60,455 nucleotides of DNA from Candidatus Treponema merdequi. Lineage in GTDB: Bacteria; Spirochaetota; Spirochaetia; Treponematales; Treponemataceae. Below are positions 35,883 through 44,739 of this stretch, in pieces. The notes beneath the pieces are model-generated. The model did not search any database. It was not told the origin of the DNA and worked only from the letters and a program-made list of their open reading frames with translations. The translations under genes and the position numbers were made by a program. Position 1 is the first letter of the stretch, and each line of letters begins with the position of its first letter. The DNA lies in NCBI GenBank assembly GCA_018064525.1, contig JAGHVB010000029.1:1-60455 (forward strand). The letters run 5' to 3'.

Positions 35883-37148
35883 ATGGCAAAGGACAAAGTA
35901 ATTCTTGCTTATTCTGGCGGACTTGATACAACAGTTATCATTCCATGGCTCAAAGAAAACTATGACTACGATGTAATCGCAGTTTGTATCGACGTTGGTC
36001 AGGGCGATGACTGGCCGGCAATCAAAAACCGCGCACTTAAAACAGGTGCGAGTGCCTGTTACGTTGTTGATGCACGCGAAGAATATATCACAGAATATAT
36101 CTGGCCTGCTGTTAAGGCAAATGCAGTTTACGAAGATGAATATCTTTTGGGAACTTCAACAGCTCGTCCTTTAATCGGAAAAATTTTAGTTGAATATGCA
36201 CGTCAGGAAAAGGCAGTTGCAATCTGTCATGGTGCTACTGGTAAAGGAAACGATCAGGTTCGTTTTGAACTTGCTATCAAAGCTTTTGCTCCTGACCTTC
36301 AGGTTATCGCTGCATGGCGTGATGACAAGTGGAATATGGACAGCCGCGAAGCAGAAATCAAATACCTCGAAGACCGTGGCCTCGAAGTTCCAATGAAAAA
36401 AGACCAGTCATATTCACGCGACGAAAACATCTGGCACCTTTCACACGAAGGTCTCGAACTTGAAAAAACAGAAAACGAACCAAACTATAAACACATGCTC
36501 AAGAACACTACAGTTCCTGAAGAAGCTCCTGCTGACGGCGAGTACGTAACAATCGACTTTGAAAAAGGAATTCCTGTTGGACTTAACGGAAAGAAAATGG
36601 GCGCACTTGATCTGTTGAACGAACTCAACGTAATCGGTGGAAGAAATGGTGTAGGTCTTGTTGATATCTGTGAAAACCGCTGCGTCGGTATGAAGAGCCG
36701 CGGTGTTTATGAAACTCCGGGTGGAGCAATCCTTTACTTTGCTCACAGAATGATGGACCACATCTGTCTCGACCGCGAAACATATCACTACAAGCAGCAG
36801 GTTTCTATCCGCATGGGTGAACTTATTTACGACGGAAAATGGTTTACAACTTTGATGGACGCTTGTATGGCATTTATGGATAAAACAGAAGAAACTGTAA
36901 CTGGATGGGCAAAAGTTAAACTTATCAAAGGTGCTATCCGTGCTGCAGGTTCTGGTTCAAAATACAGCTTGTACAACGAATCACTTGCTTCATTTACAAC
37001 TGGTGAGCTTTACAATCATAAAGATGCTCAGGGCTTCATCACATTGTTCGGCCTTCCACTTAAAGCACGTGCTTTGATGGAACAGAAAGTCGGCGAAGGT
37101 CAGGCTGTAAAAGAAAGCAAGAATCTTAAGAAAAGACCAACGGAGTAA
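35883..37148 (+). CDS. argG: Argininosuccinate synthase
   Basis: Joins citrulline and aspartate with ATP to form argininosuccinate, the penultimate step of arginine synthesis. The N-terminal PP-loop is AYSGGLDTTVIIPWL. Also seen: CIDVGQGDD, STARPLIGKILVE, CHGATGKGNDQVRFEL and GRNGVGLVDICENRCVGMKS. Length 421 is normal. Codon use is enriched in C-ending codons compared with neighbours, as in well-expressed genes. argH is not adjacent. Its promoter carries two ARG-box-like sites. Confidence 0.97.
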   Translation: MAKDKVILAYSGGLDTTVIIPWLKENYDYDVIAVCIDVGQGDDWPAIKNRALKTGASACYVVDAREEYITEYIWPAVKANAVYEDEYLLGTSTARPLIGKILVEYARQEKAVAICHGATGKGNDQVRFELAIKAFAPDLQVIAAWRDDKWNMDSREAEIKYLEDRGLEVPMKKDQSYSRDENIWHLSHEGLELEKTENEPNYKHMLKNTTVPEEAPADGEYVTIDFEKGIPVGLNGKKMGALDLLNELNVIGGRNGVGLVDICENRCVGMKSRGVYETPGGAILYFAHRMMDHICLDRETYHYKQQVSIRMGELIYDGKWFTTLMDACMAFMDKTEETVTGWAKVKLIKGAIRAAGSGSKYSLYNESLASFTTGELYNHKDAQGFITLFGLPLKARALMEQKVGEGQAVKESKNLKKRPTE

Positions 37149-37158
37149 AATTGATTTC

Positions 37159-37191
37159 ATCACTTGAATGCCCGCGGGTTTTTCAAGTGAT
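37159..37191 (+). terminator. Inverted repeat after argG
   Basis: ATCACTTGAA (37159-37168) and TTCAAGTGAT (37182-37191) form a 10-bp stem 10 bases after the argG stop. The following bases (TGATTTTAT) are only moderately T-rich, so termination may be partial; it may also stabilise the 3' end. Confidence 0.55.
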
Positions 37192-37200
37192 TGATTTTAT

Positions 37201-37237
37201 AAAAGCCATTTCTCGATTCGGGGGGATGGCTTTTTTT
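37201..37237 (+). terminator. Terminator between argG and the flavodoxin gene
   Basis: AAAAGCCAT (37201-37209) pairs with ATGGCTTTT, followed by a T-run to 37237. Only 21 bases separate it from the next start codon. Confidence 0.8.
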
Positions 37238-37258
37238 GTTTAAGGGGAATTTATAAAA

Positions 37259-38023
37259 ATGATTTTATGTTTTAGTGGAACTGGAAATTCGAAATTTGTT
37301 GCAGATGCTTTGAGTGAAAAAATTTCTGATAAAGTAATTTCGATCAATGACATCCTCAAAAAAAACAGGAAGCGCGAATTCAAATCTGAAAAACCTTTTG
37401 TTATTGTTGCGCCGGTTTACGCATGGCAGCTTCCGCAGATCATAAATGAATTTATTGAGTCTTCATCTTTTGAAGGAAGTGATAAAATTTATTTTGTTGC
37501 GACAATGGGAAAAGATACAGGCAATACAGATAAATACTGCAAAAAGCTCTGTTCGAAAATCGGGATGATTTTTATGGGCTTTACTGGAATTACAATGCCC
37601 GACAATTATGTGTTTGCCGTTAAGATGAAATCAAAAGAGGAATGTGAAGAAATACTCAGAAACTCACTTCCTGCAATTGAAGACACTGCAGAAAAAATTC
37701 TCGCTCTCGAAAAAATCAAACGGACAGACAGATCAATTTTGCGCGGACTCAAATCTGGAATGGTAAATAAAATGTTCAATCAGTATGCACGAAATGATAA
37801 CGGTTTTACTGTTTCTGACAAATGCACTTTATGTTCCGCATGTGTAAAACTCTGTCCGCTTAATAATATCAAAATCAAAAATAATAAAATCACATTTATG
37901 CACAACTGCACAAACTGCTATTCATGCATTCATCACTGTCCGACACAGGCTCTTAACATTCAGGGGCACACAGAAAATAACGGCCGCTATGTCTGTCCTG
38001 ATTACAAGACTTTTGAAAAATAA
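37259..38023 (+). CDS. EFR1-type flavodoxin/ferredoxin fusion protein
   Basis: 254 residues: an N-terminal flavodoxin-like domain (ILCFSGTGNSKFVADAL with the FMN phosphate-loop SGTGNS; VAPVYAWQLP) and a C-terminal two-cluster ferredoxin with CTLCSACVKLCPLNNI and CTNCYSCIHHCPTQAL, so two [4Fe-4S] clusters. Such proteins are presumed cytoplasmic electron carriers in anaerobes; the partners are unknown. SD AAGGGGA precedes the ATG. It lies 50 bases before the MoxR gene and may share its transcript. Confidence 0.9.
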   Translation: MILCFSGTGNSKFVADALSEKISDKVISINDILKKNRKREFKSEKPFVIVAPVYAWQLPQIINEFIESSSFEGSDKIYFVATMGKDTGNTDKYCKKLCSKIGMIFMGFTGITMPDNYVFAVKMKSKEECEEILRNSLPAIEDTAEKILALEKIKRTDRSILRGLKSGMVNKMFNQYARNDNGFTVSDKCTLCSACVKLCPLNNIKIKNNKITFMHNCTNCYSCIHHCPTQALNIQGHTENNGRYVCPDYKTFEK

Positions 38024-38073
38024 AAAGTGGAACTGCATTATTAGATTCCACATAAAAAGAACAAGGAAAAATT

Positions 38074-39183
38074 ATGACAATCAACACAAAACAGCTTTAC
38101 TACATTCTTGACCACACACCTGAAAGCCAGAACATAATGCTTATCGGTAAACACGGAATCGGAAAGTCCCGCATTCTTGAAGATTATTTTTCTTCACGCG
38201 GAGCAAAAGTTGTTATACTTTTTCTCGGTCAGATGAGTGATCCTGGAGACCTTATCGGACTTCCTGAAAAAAATGAAAAAACTGGAAAGACTGATTTTAT
38301 GCTTCCGTACTGGTTTCCGACAGATGATAAACCGATTGTTCTTTTTCTCGATGAATTGAACCGCGCCCGTCCTGAAGTTTTGCAGACAATCATGGACTTA
38401 ACTCTCAACAGAAAACTTGCCGGAAAATCACTCCCAGAAAACAGCCGTATCATAAGCGCTGTCAATAACGGTTCTGAATACCAGCTTACAGATTTAGACC
38501 CGGCTCTTGTTTCACGCTTTAATATTTATGAGTTTGTTCCGAGTGTCGATGACTGGCTTTTGTGGGGTGAGAAAAGTGGAATTGATGAACGCGTTTTGTC
38601 TTTTATCCAGCAGAATCCTGAATATCTCGACAGTGATGAAAATCTTTCTGAAGAAGGAAATCTTGTGCGTTCTCCTGATCGCAGAAGCTGGGAAAGAACT
38701 TCTGATGTAATTAAAAACATAAAGACACTCGATCGTGAAGTAATGCCTCTTGTCGCAGGTATAATCGGAAATAAAGCTTCATCACTTTTTTTCAAATTCA
38801 CAAATGAAAAAAATACGGTTACCGCAAAAGATATCCTCACAGATTTTGATAATATCAGTTCAAAATTGACAGAGCTTTCAGTTCCAGATTTTGCATTTAT
38901 AAATAAATCAATTTATAAGTTTTTGGAAAGCCAGCTGGCTGGCGCGGATATTTTGAATGATGATAGTTTTGAAAAGTCGTTGAATCAGACTTCTTCTGTT
39001 TCAAAATCTCAGTTGTCTGAAAATCTAAATAAGTATTTTGACTGGCTTGGGAATAATCAGAAGTCAGAAATTCAGACTCACTTTGTAAGCCTTGTTGATG
39101 GCGATAAATTTCCGAAAGCACTTTGTTTTATAAAAGATGATTGTGGTGATATGTATAATAAAATGATGAATGTCATTAAGTAA
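38074..39183 (+). CDS. MoxR-family AAA+ ATPase
   Basis: A chaperone-like ATPase that usually works with a VWA-domain partner. Walker A is GKHGIGKS (about residues 25-32), followed by LGQMSDPGDLIGLPE; Walker B is IVLFLDELNRA (about 88-98), sensor-1 SRIISAVNNGSEYQ, and the arginine finger is likely in LDPALVSRF. The rest is a helical C-terminal domain. AGGAAAA precedes the ATG. Its VWA partner is encoded at 40526, but two secreted-protein genes lie between them, which is unusual for this pair. Confidence 0.9.
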   Translation: MTINTKQLYYILDHTPESQNIMLIGKHGIGKSRILEDYFSSRGAKVVILFLGQMSDPGDLIGLPEKNEKTGKTDFMLPYWFPTDDKPIVLFLDELNRARPEVLQTIMDLTLNRKLAGKSLPENSRIISAVNNGSEYQLTDLDPALVSRFNIYEFVPSVDDWLLWGEKSGIDERVLSFIQQNPEYLDSDENLSEEGNLVRSPDRRSWERTSDVIKNIKTLDREVMPLVAGIIGNKASSLFFKFTNEKNTVTAKDILTDFDNISSKLTELSVPDFAFINKSIYKFLESQLAGADILNDDSFEKSLNQTSSVSKSQLSENLNKYFDWLGNNQKSEIQTHFVSLVDGDKFPKALCFIKDDCGDMYNKMMNVIK

Positions 39184-39226
39184 AAATAAAAAAATGATGA
39201 ATCTAAAAGTTATCAGGAGATTTTAA

Positions 39227-39700
39227 ATGAAAAAAATATTTTTATTTCCGGTAGTTTTGAGTTTTGCTTTTGTACTGCTGTCAGTGCGAATGAGAAATCG
39301 GAATCAATACAGAAGATTGCAGATACAAAAATCGAAGAAATTCTGAACGATCAAAATATAATTGTCAATAAGAGTCATTACATTTTTTTTAAACTCATTA
39401 CAATGTTCAATGAAACTGAAGAAAAACAGAATTCTTCAGTTGAAGATAAGAAATCTAAAAAGAAATCAAAAAAAGAAGTTTATAAAAGTCCTGATGAGTT
39501 AAGAGAAATTTATTTTTCTGAAAAACAATATATAGAACCTGATTTTCAAAGATTTTCTTATAACTGACAATGGATTTTCAATTATCTGGTATGGATACGA
39601 CAAATTTACCGGCGAACTAAAAAGGGCTTTTGGTGTTAAAATCAGTCATGATTTACAAACTGTGACTCCTTTCTGTGATGAAGTAGAGTCAAATAAGTAA
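39227..39700 (+). pseudogene. Broken gene for a small secreted protein
   Basis: A start with AGGAG begins a signal peptide (MKKIFLFPVVLSFAF), then the frame is lost at a TTTT run near 39270. In the next frame the chain continues through TAVSANEKSES, a Lys-rich middle and EPDFQ; it shifts back at a second TTTT run near 39553-39558 and continues FLITDNGFSIIWYGYDK to a stop at 39700 in the original frame. One missing and one extra T would restore 157 residues with a normal signal peptidase site (AVSA). So this is either a decayed gene or two homopolymer sequencing errors. The family is not recognised. Confidence 0.75.
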
Positions 39701-39719
39701 CAAATTAAGGACGTCCAAT

Positions 39720-40505
39720 ATGAAAAAAAACTTAACTATGATTTTGATGTGTGCAGTTGCAGTATTGCTCTGTGCGTGTATAAAAAAAGAATCTGCAGCA
39801 GTAAATGAAACTGAAAATGCTGTTTCCCCAATTGAAGACCCTGAATGGACAAAAATTGAAAATCTCAGAGAAAAATTTAATTCCGATATAAAATATTCAA
39901 CTCTTGATGATTTAGAAATAATGAATTTTGTTGATAATACTTATTATTGCGATATTGTTTACTGTATTACAGAAGACGTTTTTGAAAATGAAATGTTTGA
40001 TATAGATCCGAACTATAAATATAAGCTTGATGGAATCTATAAGTATTCTTATATTTCTCCTGATGTATTGAAAAATCTTTCTGAATATAAAATTTGTATC
40101 GATGTTTTTCATGACGATAATTTTCTTTTTAGTTTTTACGATTTAGATGAGTATGATGACTATTATTATGATGTTTTGAATCCGTCTTTTTCTAAAGATA
40201 ATATTTTTCTTATAATTGGTGGAATTGCAGCATATAGAAATATTGGTTTTATTGAAAATGAAAGATTTAATTCAATCCTTGAGTTTAGTGAAGAAGACAC
40301 TCTTGAATATGAAAATCGTGAATCAAATATTCTGGTAACTGATTATGATATTATTTTTTCAGATGATGAAATCAGAGTTTTGTTCTATTCATATAATCCG
40401 CTTGATGAAAACAGTGCAGAAGTTCACGGATATAAATGCAGAATGTACGTTGACAATGAAACATCTGAACGCAAATTTCAAATCGAGAAAGTAAACTTGA
40501 AATAA
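39720..40505 (+). CDS. Putative lipoprotein, function unknown
   Basis: 261 residues with a lipoprotein signal peptide (MKKNLTMILMCAVAVLLCAC, acylated Cys near residue 20). The mature chain is very acidic and rich in Asp, Glu, Tyr and Ile, with a DEYDDYYYDVL stretch. No domain is recognised. It is 19 bases after the broken secreted-protein gene and 20 bases before the VWA gene, so it is inserted inside the MoxR-VWA unit. AT-rich compared with both flanking genes of that unit, suggesting a later arrival. Confidence 0.75.
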   Translation: MKKNLTMILMCAVAVLLCACIKKESAAVNETENAVSPIEDPEWTKIENLREKFNSDIKYSTLDDLEIMNFVDNTYYCDIVYCITEDVFENEMFDIDPNYKYKLDGIYKYSYISPDVLKNLSEYKICIDVFHDDNFLFSFYDLDEYDDYYYDVLNPSFSKDNIFLIIGGIAAYRNIGFIENERFNSILEFSEEDTLEYENRESNILVTDYDIIFSDDEIRVLFYSYNPLDENSAEVHGYKCRMYVDNETSERKFQIEKVNLK

Positions 40506-40525
40506 TTTTTCCGGAAGTACAAATA

Positions 40526-41722
40526 GTGCAGTCAAACGATAAACGAATCAGTTCAATCATCTCATCCTGGTTTTACTCAGATCCTCTTTTCTTTTCGATA
40601 TCGCAGACGCACTATATCGTTGCGAATGAAAATATCTCCTGCGTCATGCGTTCAGGAAATCATAAAGTGGAATATAACCCGGCGCTCATCAAAAACTTCG
40701 ACGATTCCACTCTCGAAAAATATCTTTCAATTGAAATGACCCGCATTCTTCTCGGTCATCCGTATCAGAGACAGCCGTATCATGCAAAGCCTGTGATTCT
40801 TGCACTTGCGAGTGATGCGGTGATCTGGCAGCTTGATGGAAAATTCGGAATGCAGAATATGGAACGCGGAATTGAACTTGCTGGAGTTCGATATTTGAAG
40901 GAAAAGGTTGGACCGTATGCTACTTTTCCGGAGATGAATTTTGAGAAATGGTATAAATATATTTACGATCTTGTTTATTCTCAGAAAGGCGGTGAAAGTG
41001 CCGGAGGAGTTTCAGTTGACGGAATGCAGTCACTTTCAGAAATGGCGGAACTCTGGAGTGAAGATGAAGAAGTACTTTCTGAAATTGAAAGCGAAATAAA
41101 GTCTGCGGATGAAGGTGTCAGTGATGACGGCGAAGGTGGCGAACTTATACGCGCATTAAAAGAGAATGCTGATTTTTCGTTTGATTACAGAAAAGCTTTG
41201 ACTCAGTTCAGACAGAACATCGTAAGTGCAGACAGAAAGCTTACCCGTATGAGACCAAGCCGCCGCTACGGCTTTAAGGCAATGGGCAGCCGCTATGAGA
41301 GAAAGGCGAATGTCCTTATTGCCATTGATGTTTCAGGTTCTATTACAGATGAGAGTTTTGAGCATTTTGCTCATGCAATCAAAAATTTTTTCTTTCTCGG
41401 ACTTATTGAAAAAATCGATTTAATATTTTTTGATGTAAATCTTAAAAATACGACACCGATTTCATTTTCAAAAAAAGTCAACCTTGACGAGATAAAAGGT
41501 CGTGGTGGAACAAATTTTCAGATTCCATTTGATTATTTTGAAGAACACAAGTCAGAGTACAGCGGAATGATAATTTTTTCTGACGGCGAGGGAAGCTGTC
41601 CTCTTGTAAAGTCTGGAGTAAAAAACATTCTGTGGATTCTCGACAGCCGTCAGTCGTTTGAAAAAAACGGACAGTGGATAACAAAGCAGGCTCTCTGCCG
41701 TGCAACGTATCTTCCGTTTTGA
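40526..41722 (+). CDS. VWA-domain protein (DUF2201-type putative metallopeptidase-like)
   Basis: 398 residues. The N-terminal half resembles the DUF2201/putative metallopeptidase module (YNPALIKNFDDSTLEKYLSI, LLGHPYQRQPY), but the metal motif is reduced to a lone GH here. An acidic linker follows (about 170-205), then a VWA-like domain (about 262-395) with MIDAS motif DVSGS and later IIFSDGEG. Proteins of this type pair with MoxR ATPases in metal-cofactor or protein maturation; the target is unknown. The GTG start at 40526 is supported by GGAAG eight bases upstream. Confidence 0.85.
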   Translation: MQSNDKRISSIISSWFYSDPLFFSISQTHYIVANENISCVMRSGNHKVEYNPALIKNFDDSTLEKYLSIEMTRILLGHPYQRQPYHAKPVILALASDAVIWQLDGKFGMQNMERGIELAGVRYLKEKVGPYATFPEMNFEKWYKYIYDLVYSQKGGESAGGVSVDGMQSLSEMAELWSEDEEVLSEIESEIKSADEGVSDDGEGGELIRALKENADFSFDYRKALTQFRQNIVSADRKLTRMRPSRRYGFKAMGSRYERKANVLIAIDVSGSITDESFEHFAHAIKNFFFLGLIEKIDLIFFDVNLKNTTPISFSKKVNLDEIKGRGGTNFQIPFDYFEEHKSEYSGMIIFSDGEGSCPLVKSGVKNILWILDSRQSFEKNGQWITKQALCRATYLPF

Positions 41723-41754
41723 ACGCGCGGGTTGTGAAGTGATGTGAGGTATTT

Positions 41755-42321
41755 ATGTATAACGATGTAGAAGCAGATTTCTGGAAAGAACTTTTTGTTC
41801 ATGTTCAGCATAAGAATATGGTCAGAATCGGAGCTGAAAAACTTACTTTTTCTCAGTGTAAACCTGTCATTGATGATTTTTCTGCACGTCATCCGGAATA
41901 TAAAATTGACACAGATTATTCATCGTCGTATTGCACCTGGGAAGTTTTTGTTACAAAGACAATCAAGCTCCGACTTTTTATTCAGGCATCAATAAAGGCA
42001 ACTTTACTTCAGTTTGACGGCGGAGATTATGTCAAGATTGCAGATGCAAAATTTGCATACAACCCGTTTCCTGAAATCGAAGAATTCCTTTCTCATTCAA
42101 AAGAGTATGAAGGCGAATTAAGTTCCATCAAAACAAAACAGCTTCACACAAAAGCACAGCTGAAAACTGCCCGCGAGTTTATCAAAGCACGATGCCACTT
42201 AGACTATGACCCGAAAAATATTGTCTGGAATCTTTCAGAAGACGGCGATGGTTTTAAATTGTCATTGATTGATGGAAAAGTAAAAAAAGAAATTCACCTC
42301 GGTATCAATGCCATTTCATAA
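41755..42321 (+). CDS. Hypothetical protein of the MoxR/VWA cluster
   Basis: 188 residues, no signal peptide or membrane segment; I recognise no family. The middle has strand-like segments (KLRLFIQASIKATLLQF) and the C-terminus is basic with IKARCHLDYDPKNIVWNL. It starts 32 bases after the VWA gene with a GAGG site, so it probably belongs to the same unit. Its 3' end overlaps the convergent acetyltransferase gene by 17 bases. Confidence 0.7.
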   Translation: MYNDVEADFWKELFVHVQHKNMVRIGAEKLTFSQCKPVIDDFSARHPEYKIDTDYSSSYCTWEVFVTKTIKLRLFIQASIKATLLQFDGGDYVKIADAKFAYNPFPEIEEFLSHSKEYEGELSSIKTKQLHTKAQLKTAREFIKARCHLDYDPKNIVWNLSEDGDGFKLSLIDGKVKKEIHLGINAIS

Positions 42322-43285
42322 TCCGTTCATCAATTTTTCTCGCAAACGTGAACGCGTACGGCGAAAAATATTTACTCCAGAAATTTGCTGCGATGAGGTT
42401 TGTCGTTTCATATTCCACAGCTAAAAATTTATTTCCTTCATCTTTTGCAATATCGTAAACATAAGCGACAAGTTTCTGTGCAATTTTAGTTCCGCGGAAT
42501 TCTTCTTTAACAAACATATCTGAAATATTGATTACATCTTCTGCGCACGATACATGATTTTCGCCGGCTTTTGTCAGCGTGAGCATTGCAATTATTTCTT
42601 CGTTCTGTTTTGCGATAAAGACGCGTTTTGTTCTGTCTGAATAATCTTCTGAAAACTGTCTGCTGTATTCTGCCATGTCGATGACTTTGAAACATGGTGA
42701 TTTCAAAAGGTGAAGTGAAAGTTCTTCGATGAGTGTAAATATTTTTTCTTTGTTTTTAGTGGAATATTCAAGTTCTGAAATTGTAATCGGCCCGGATTGT
42801 GAATTGATGCCGGCACTGGAACTGGCTGCTGACTGTGAATTGATGCCGGCACTGGAACTGGCTGCAGATTGTGAATTGATGGCTGTGCGTGAAGTGATGT
42901 CGGTTGTGAAGGGGGCTTTATCTTTAATTTCGAGAATTGAACATGCTTTACAGATTCCAAATCCTGAAAAGGTGAGCGTTTCAGTTATGTCTTTATCTTT
43001 TGAAAAAGTGTCGATTGCAAATGAAGTGATGTCTGACTGAGAAAGTTTATCAAGCTGGTATGAGAGAAGATTTGTCATAATCCGCTTTCTGTCTTTGGAA
43101 GGCAGGTCCGGTTTTACCCAGGTTCCACCAAGCGGAGCATAAGCGCCGTCCCGCAGACCAAAAAGATTTTCAATCGGAGACGCAAAGAAAAGATATCCTA
43201 CCATTTCTCCGTCTTTCGTTTTTGCCATCACCCCATGGTCTTCAATCAAAAGCCATTCCAGAGTCTCTTCAAAAGTATTCCCCAT
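42305..43285 (-). CDS. GNAT acetyltransferase with repeat-bearing linker
   Basis: About 326 residues. The first ~140 look like a degenerate GNAT half (GVMAKTKDGEMVGYLFFASP). A Ser/Ala/Asn/Gln linker at about residues 138-165 is made of 12-residue repeats. The C-terminal GNAT domain (about 200-320) is more typical: VFIAKQNEEIIAMLTLT, ISDMFVKEEFRGTKIAQKLV (acetyl-CoA loop) and EYETTNLIAANFW. Substrate unknown. The frame is open to GTG 43318, but ATG 43285 has a GAGGTGG site before it and is preferred. Confidence 0.8.
   Translation of the reverse strand: MGNTFEETLEWLLIEDHGVMAKTKDGEMVGYLFFASPIENLFGLRDGAYAPLGGTWVKPDLPSKDRKRIMTNLLSYQLDKLSQSDITSFAIDTFSKDKDITETLTFSGFGICKACSILEIKDKAPFTTDITSRTAINSQSAASSSAGINSQSAASSSAGINSQSGPITISELEYSTKNKEKIFTLIEELSLHLLKSPCFKVIDMAEYSRQFSEDYSDRTKRVFIAKQNEEIIAMLTLTKAGENHVSCAEDVINISDMFVKEEFRGTKIAQKLVAYVYDIAKDEGNKFLAVEYETTNLIAANFWSKYFSPYAFTFARKIDERIMKWH
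42801..42890. repeat. 36-bp tandem repeat in acetyltransferase gene
   Basis: Two near-identical 36-bp units (42801-42836, 42837-42872, differing by two bases at the end) plus a partial third. On the minus strand each encodes SQSAASSSAGIN-type sequence. In-frame, so length changes keep the protein intact. Confidence 0.9.
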
Positions 43286-43365
43286 TTCGCCCACCTCAAA
43301 ATAAAGAAAAAGTTCCACAACTATGTTAACTGTGAAAATGTCTCAGGTCAAGAAAAAATATTTTT

Positions 43366-43409
43366 AAAATAAAAATACCCCTTTTACCATAAACTGGAAA
43401 AAAGGGGTA
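43366..43409 (-). terminator. Terminator after the minus-strand lipoprotein gene
   Basis: TACCCCTTTTACC (43376-43388) pairs with GGAAAAAAGGGGTA (43396-43409); on the minus strand it is followed by a T-rich run (43366-43375). It ends the lipoprotein transcript before the acetyltransferase gene. Confidence 0.8.
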
Positions 43410-43452
43410 CAGATCAGTAACAATGATTACTGCAGTTTTAATACAGACAGAT

Positions 43453-44478
43453 TTACTGTTTCTGATATTTAATCTGAAGGTTTATTTGAATTACTTGACT
43501 TGGCTTTCTCATAAGTTTTGAAAAAACTTCAGAATATTTCAATTCCATTTCACAATTCACATTTTGTACGATAACTGTTTTATCATCACTTACTTTATAA
43601 GCTGATGTAGTAACATATCTGGAAATTGAATACATATTTTCGTTGCCCATACTGAGTTTCTTTAATTCTTCAGAAGAAAAAACTTTTACTTCATCTTTTA
43701 AAACTGCCGTTGCGATATCAGAATCAGAAAAATAAATTGGTTTATTGAAATCTCCTGCACCCTGAGTACTGCTTACGGTTTCTGTTGTGACAGGAGTAAT
43801 TATACCGTCCTGTATACTTACTCCGGATAATTCAATGATTTTCCAGTTTCCGATCAGCCATGAATTGCCGTCTCTTTCAACAACTTTTTCCAGAGAATCT
43901 TTTGCTTCGCTTGTATTGGTACTGCCTTCTTTTTTTAATACGAAGCTTACATTTACAGATTCAGAGCTTCCTGAGTTTGTAAATGTAATGTTGATTGTCA
44001 AGATTGTTCTTTCTGGATTTAATGTTGCTTTACCTTTAAAGTATTTGAAATCTCCAGGCAGATTTCCGGCTGATTTCAGAAGTTTGACTTCCTGAGGATT
44101 GTCGGTGTTTGTATATGTAGATCCGTCAAGAAATTTTAAGAATTTTGAATTTTCATCAAAAACTTCATCTGAACTAAGGTCGATTTTAGCATTGTTTATG
44201 AATTTTTCTGCATATATCAGTGCATCGTTTTTATCTAAATATACAGGAATCCCGTTTACAGTTTTTGTACCGCTTCCGCTTGTTACATTCCATACAGCTT
44301 TGAGAGTGGTTTTGTTTTCACTGGAAATAATTTCTGAAAAAGTTTTTTGTTGTCTGATTGGTTCATAAACTGGTGATATCGGAGTATTGTTTCCTCCGCC
44401 AGAGGAAGGATTTGAGCAGGAAAACATTAAAATGCCTAAACCTGCAGCCAAAGTAATGATTTTTGAAACTTTTTTCAT
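43453..44478 (-). CDS. Putative lipoprotein, function unknown
   Basis: About 341 residues with a lipoprotein signal (MKKVSKIITLAAGLGILMFSC, acylated Cys near residue 21), followed by a flexible Ser/Gly/Asn stretch as in surface or periplasmic treponemal lipoproteins. The rest looks beta-rich, with blocks such as ATLNPERTILTINITFTNSG. No family is recognised. GTG 44487 could start the frame, but ATG 44478 with AAGAGG eight bases upstream is better. Single-gene transcript with its own terminator. Confidence 0.75.
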   Translation of the reverse strand: MKKVSKIITLAAGLGILMFSCSNPSSGGGNNTPISPVYEPIRQQKTFSEIISSENKTTLKAVWNVTSGSGTKTVNGIPVYLDKNDALIYAEKFINNAKIDLSSDEVFDENSKFLKFLDGSTYTNTDNPQEVKLLKSAGNLPGDFKYFKGKATLNPERTILTINITFTNSGSSESVNVSFVLKKEGSTNTSEAKDSLEKVVERDGNSWLIGNWKIIELSGVSIQDGIITPVTTETVSSTQGAGDFNKPIYFSDSDIATAVLKDEVKVFSSEELKKLSMGNENMYSISRYVTTSAYKVSDDKTVIVQNVNCEMELKYSEVFSKLMRKPSQVIQINLQIKYQKQ

Positions 44479-44668
44479 TGTTTTCACCTCTTATCAAAAC
44501 TTTTCAACGTTTTTTTGAAAAGTTAAGAATTTTTTCTCTCCTTCATTCAATTGTGATTATATCATCTTACCTGAAAATGATAAAATTAAATTTCCTATAA
44601 AGTATCTGTTTTCTCCATATTCTCCAGAAAAAAATATACCGCAACTTCAGTGAAATATTTACCATTCT

Positions 44669-44697
44669 TTGACATTTATTCCCATATTCTGTATAAT
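44669..44697 (+). promoter_or_regulatory. Consensus promoter of the MATE gene
   Basis: TTGACA (44669-44674), exactly 17 bases, TATAAT (44692-44697): a perfect housekeeping-sigma promoter. It excludes the open-frame start at 44650. Confidence 0.9.
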
Positions 44698-44739
44698 TCC
44701 ACTAATCTGATGAAAAACATAACACAGGAAAATAAATCT

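Noticed and set aside
12107-44701. Repeated GTGGAA/TTCCAC hexamers near many gene starts, including an inverted pair at 38027-38051
   Set aside because: About twenty occurrences are expected by chance in 60 kb of this composition on both strands; spacing between paired copies differs, so no shared operator is supported.
44650-44739. Extra 30-residue N-terminus for the MATE transporter
   Set aside because: A perfect consensus promoter lies within this stretch, so it is not transcribed with the gene.
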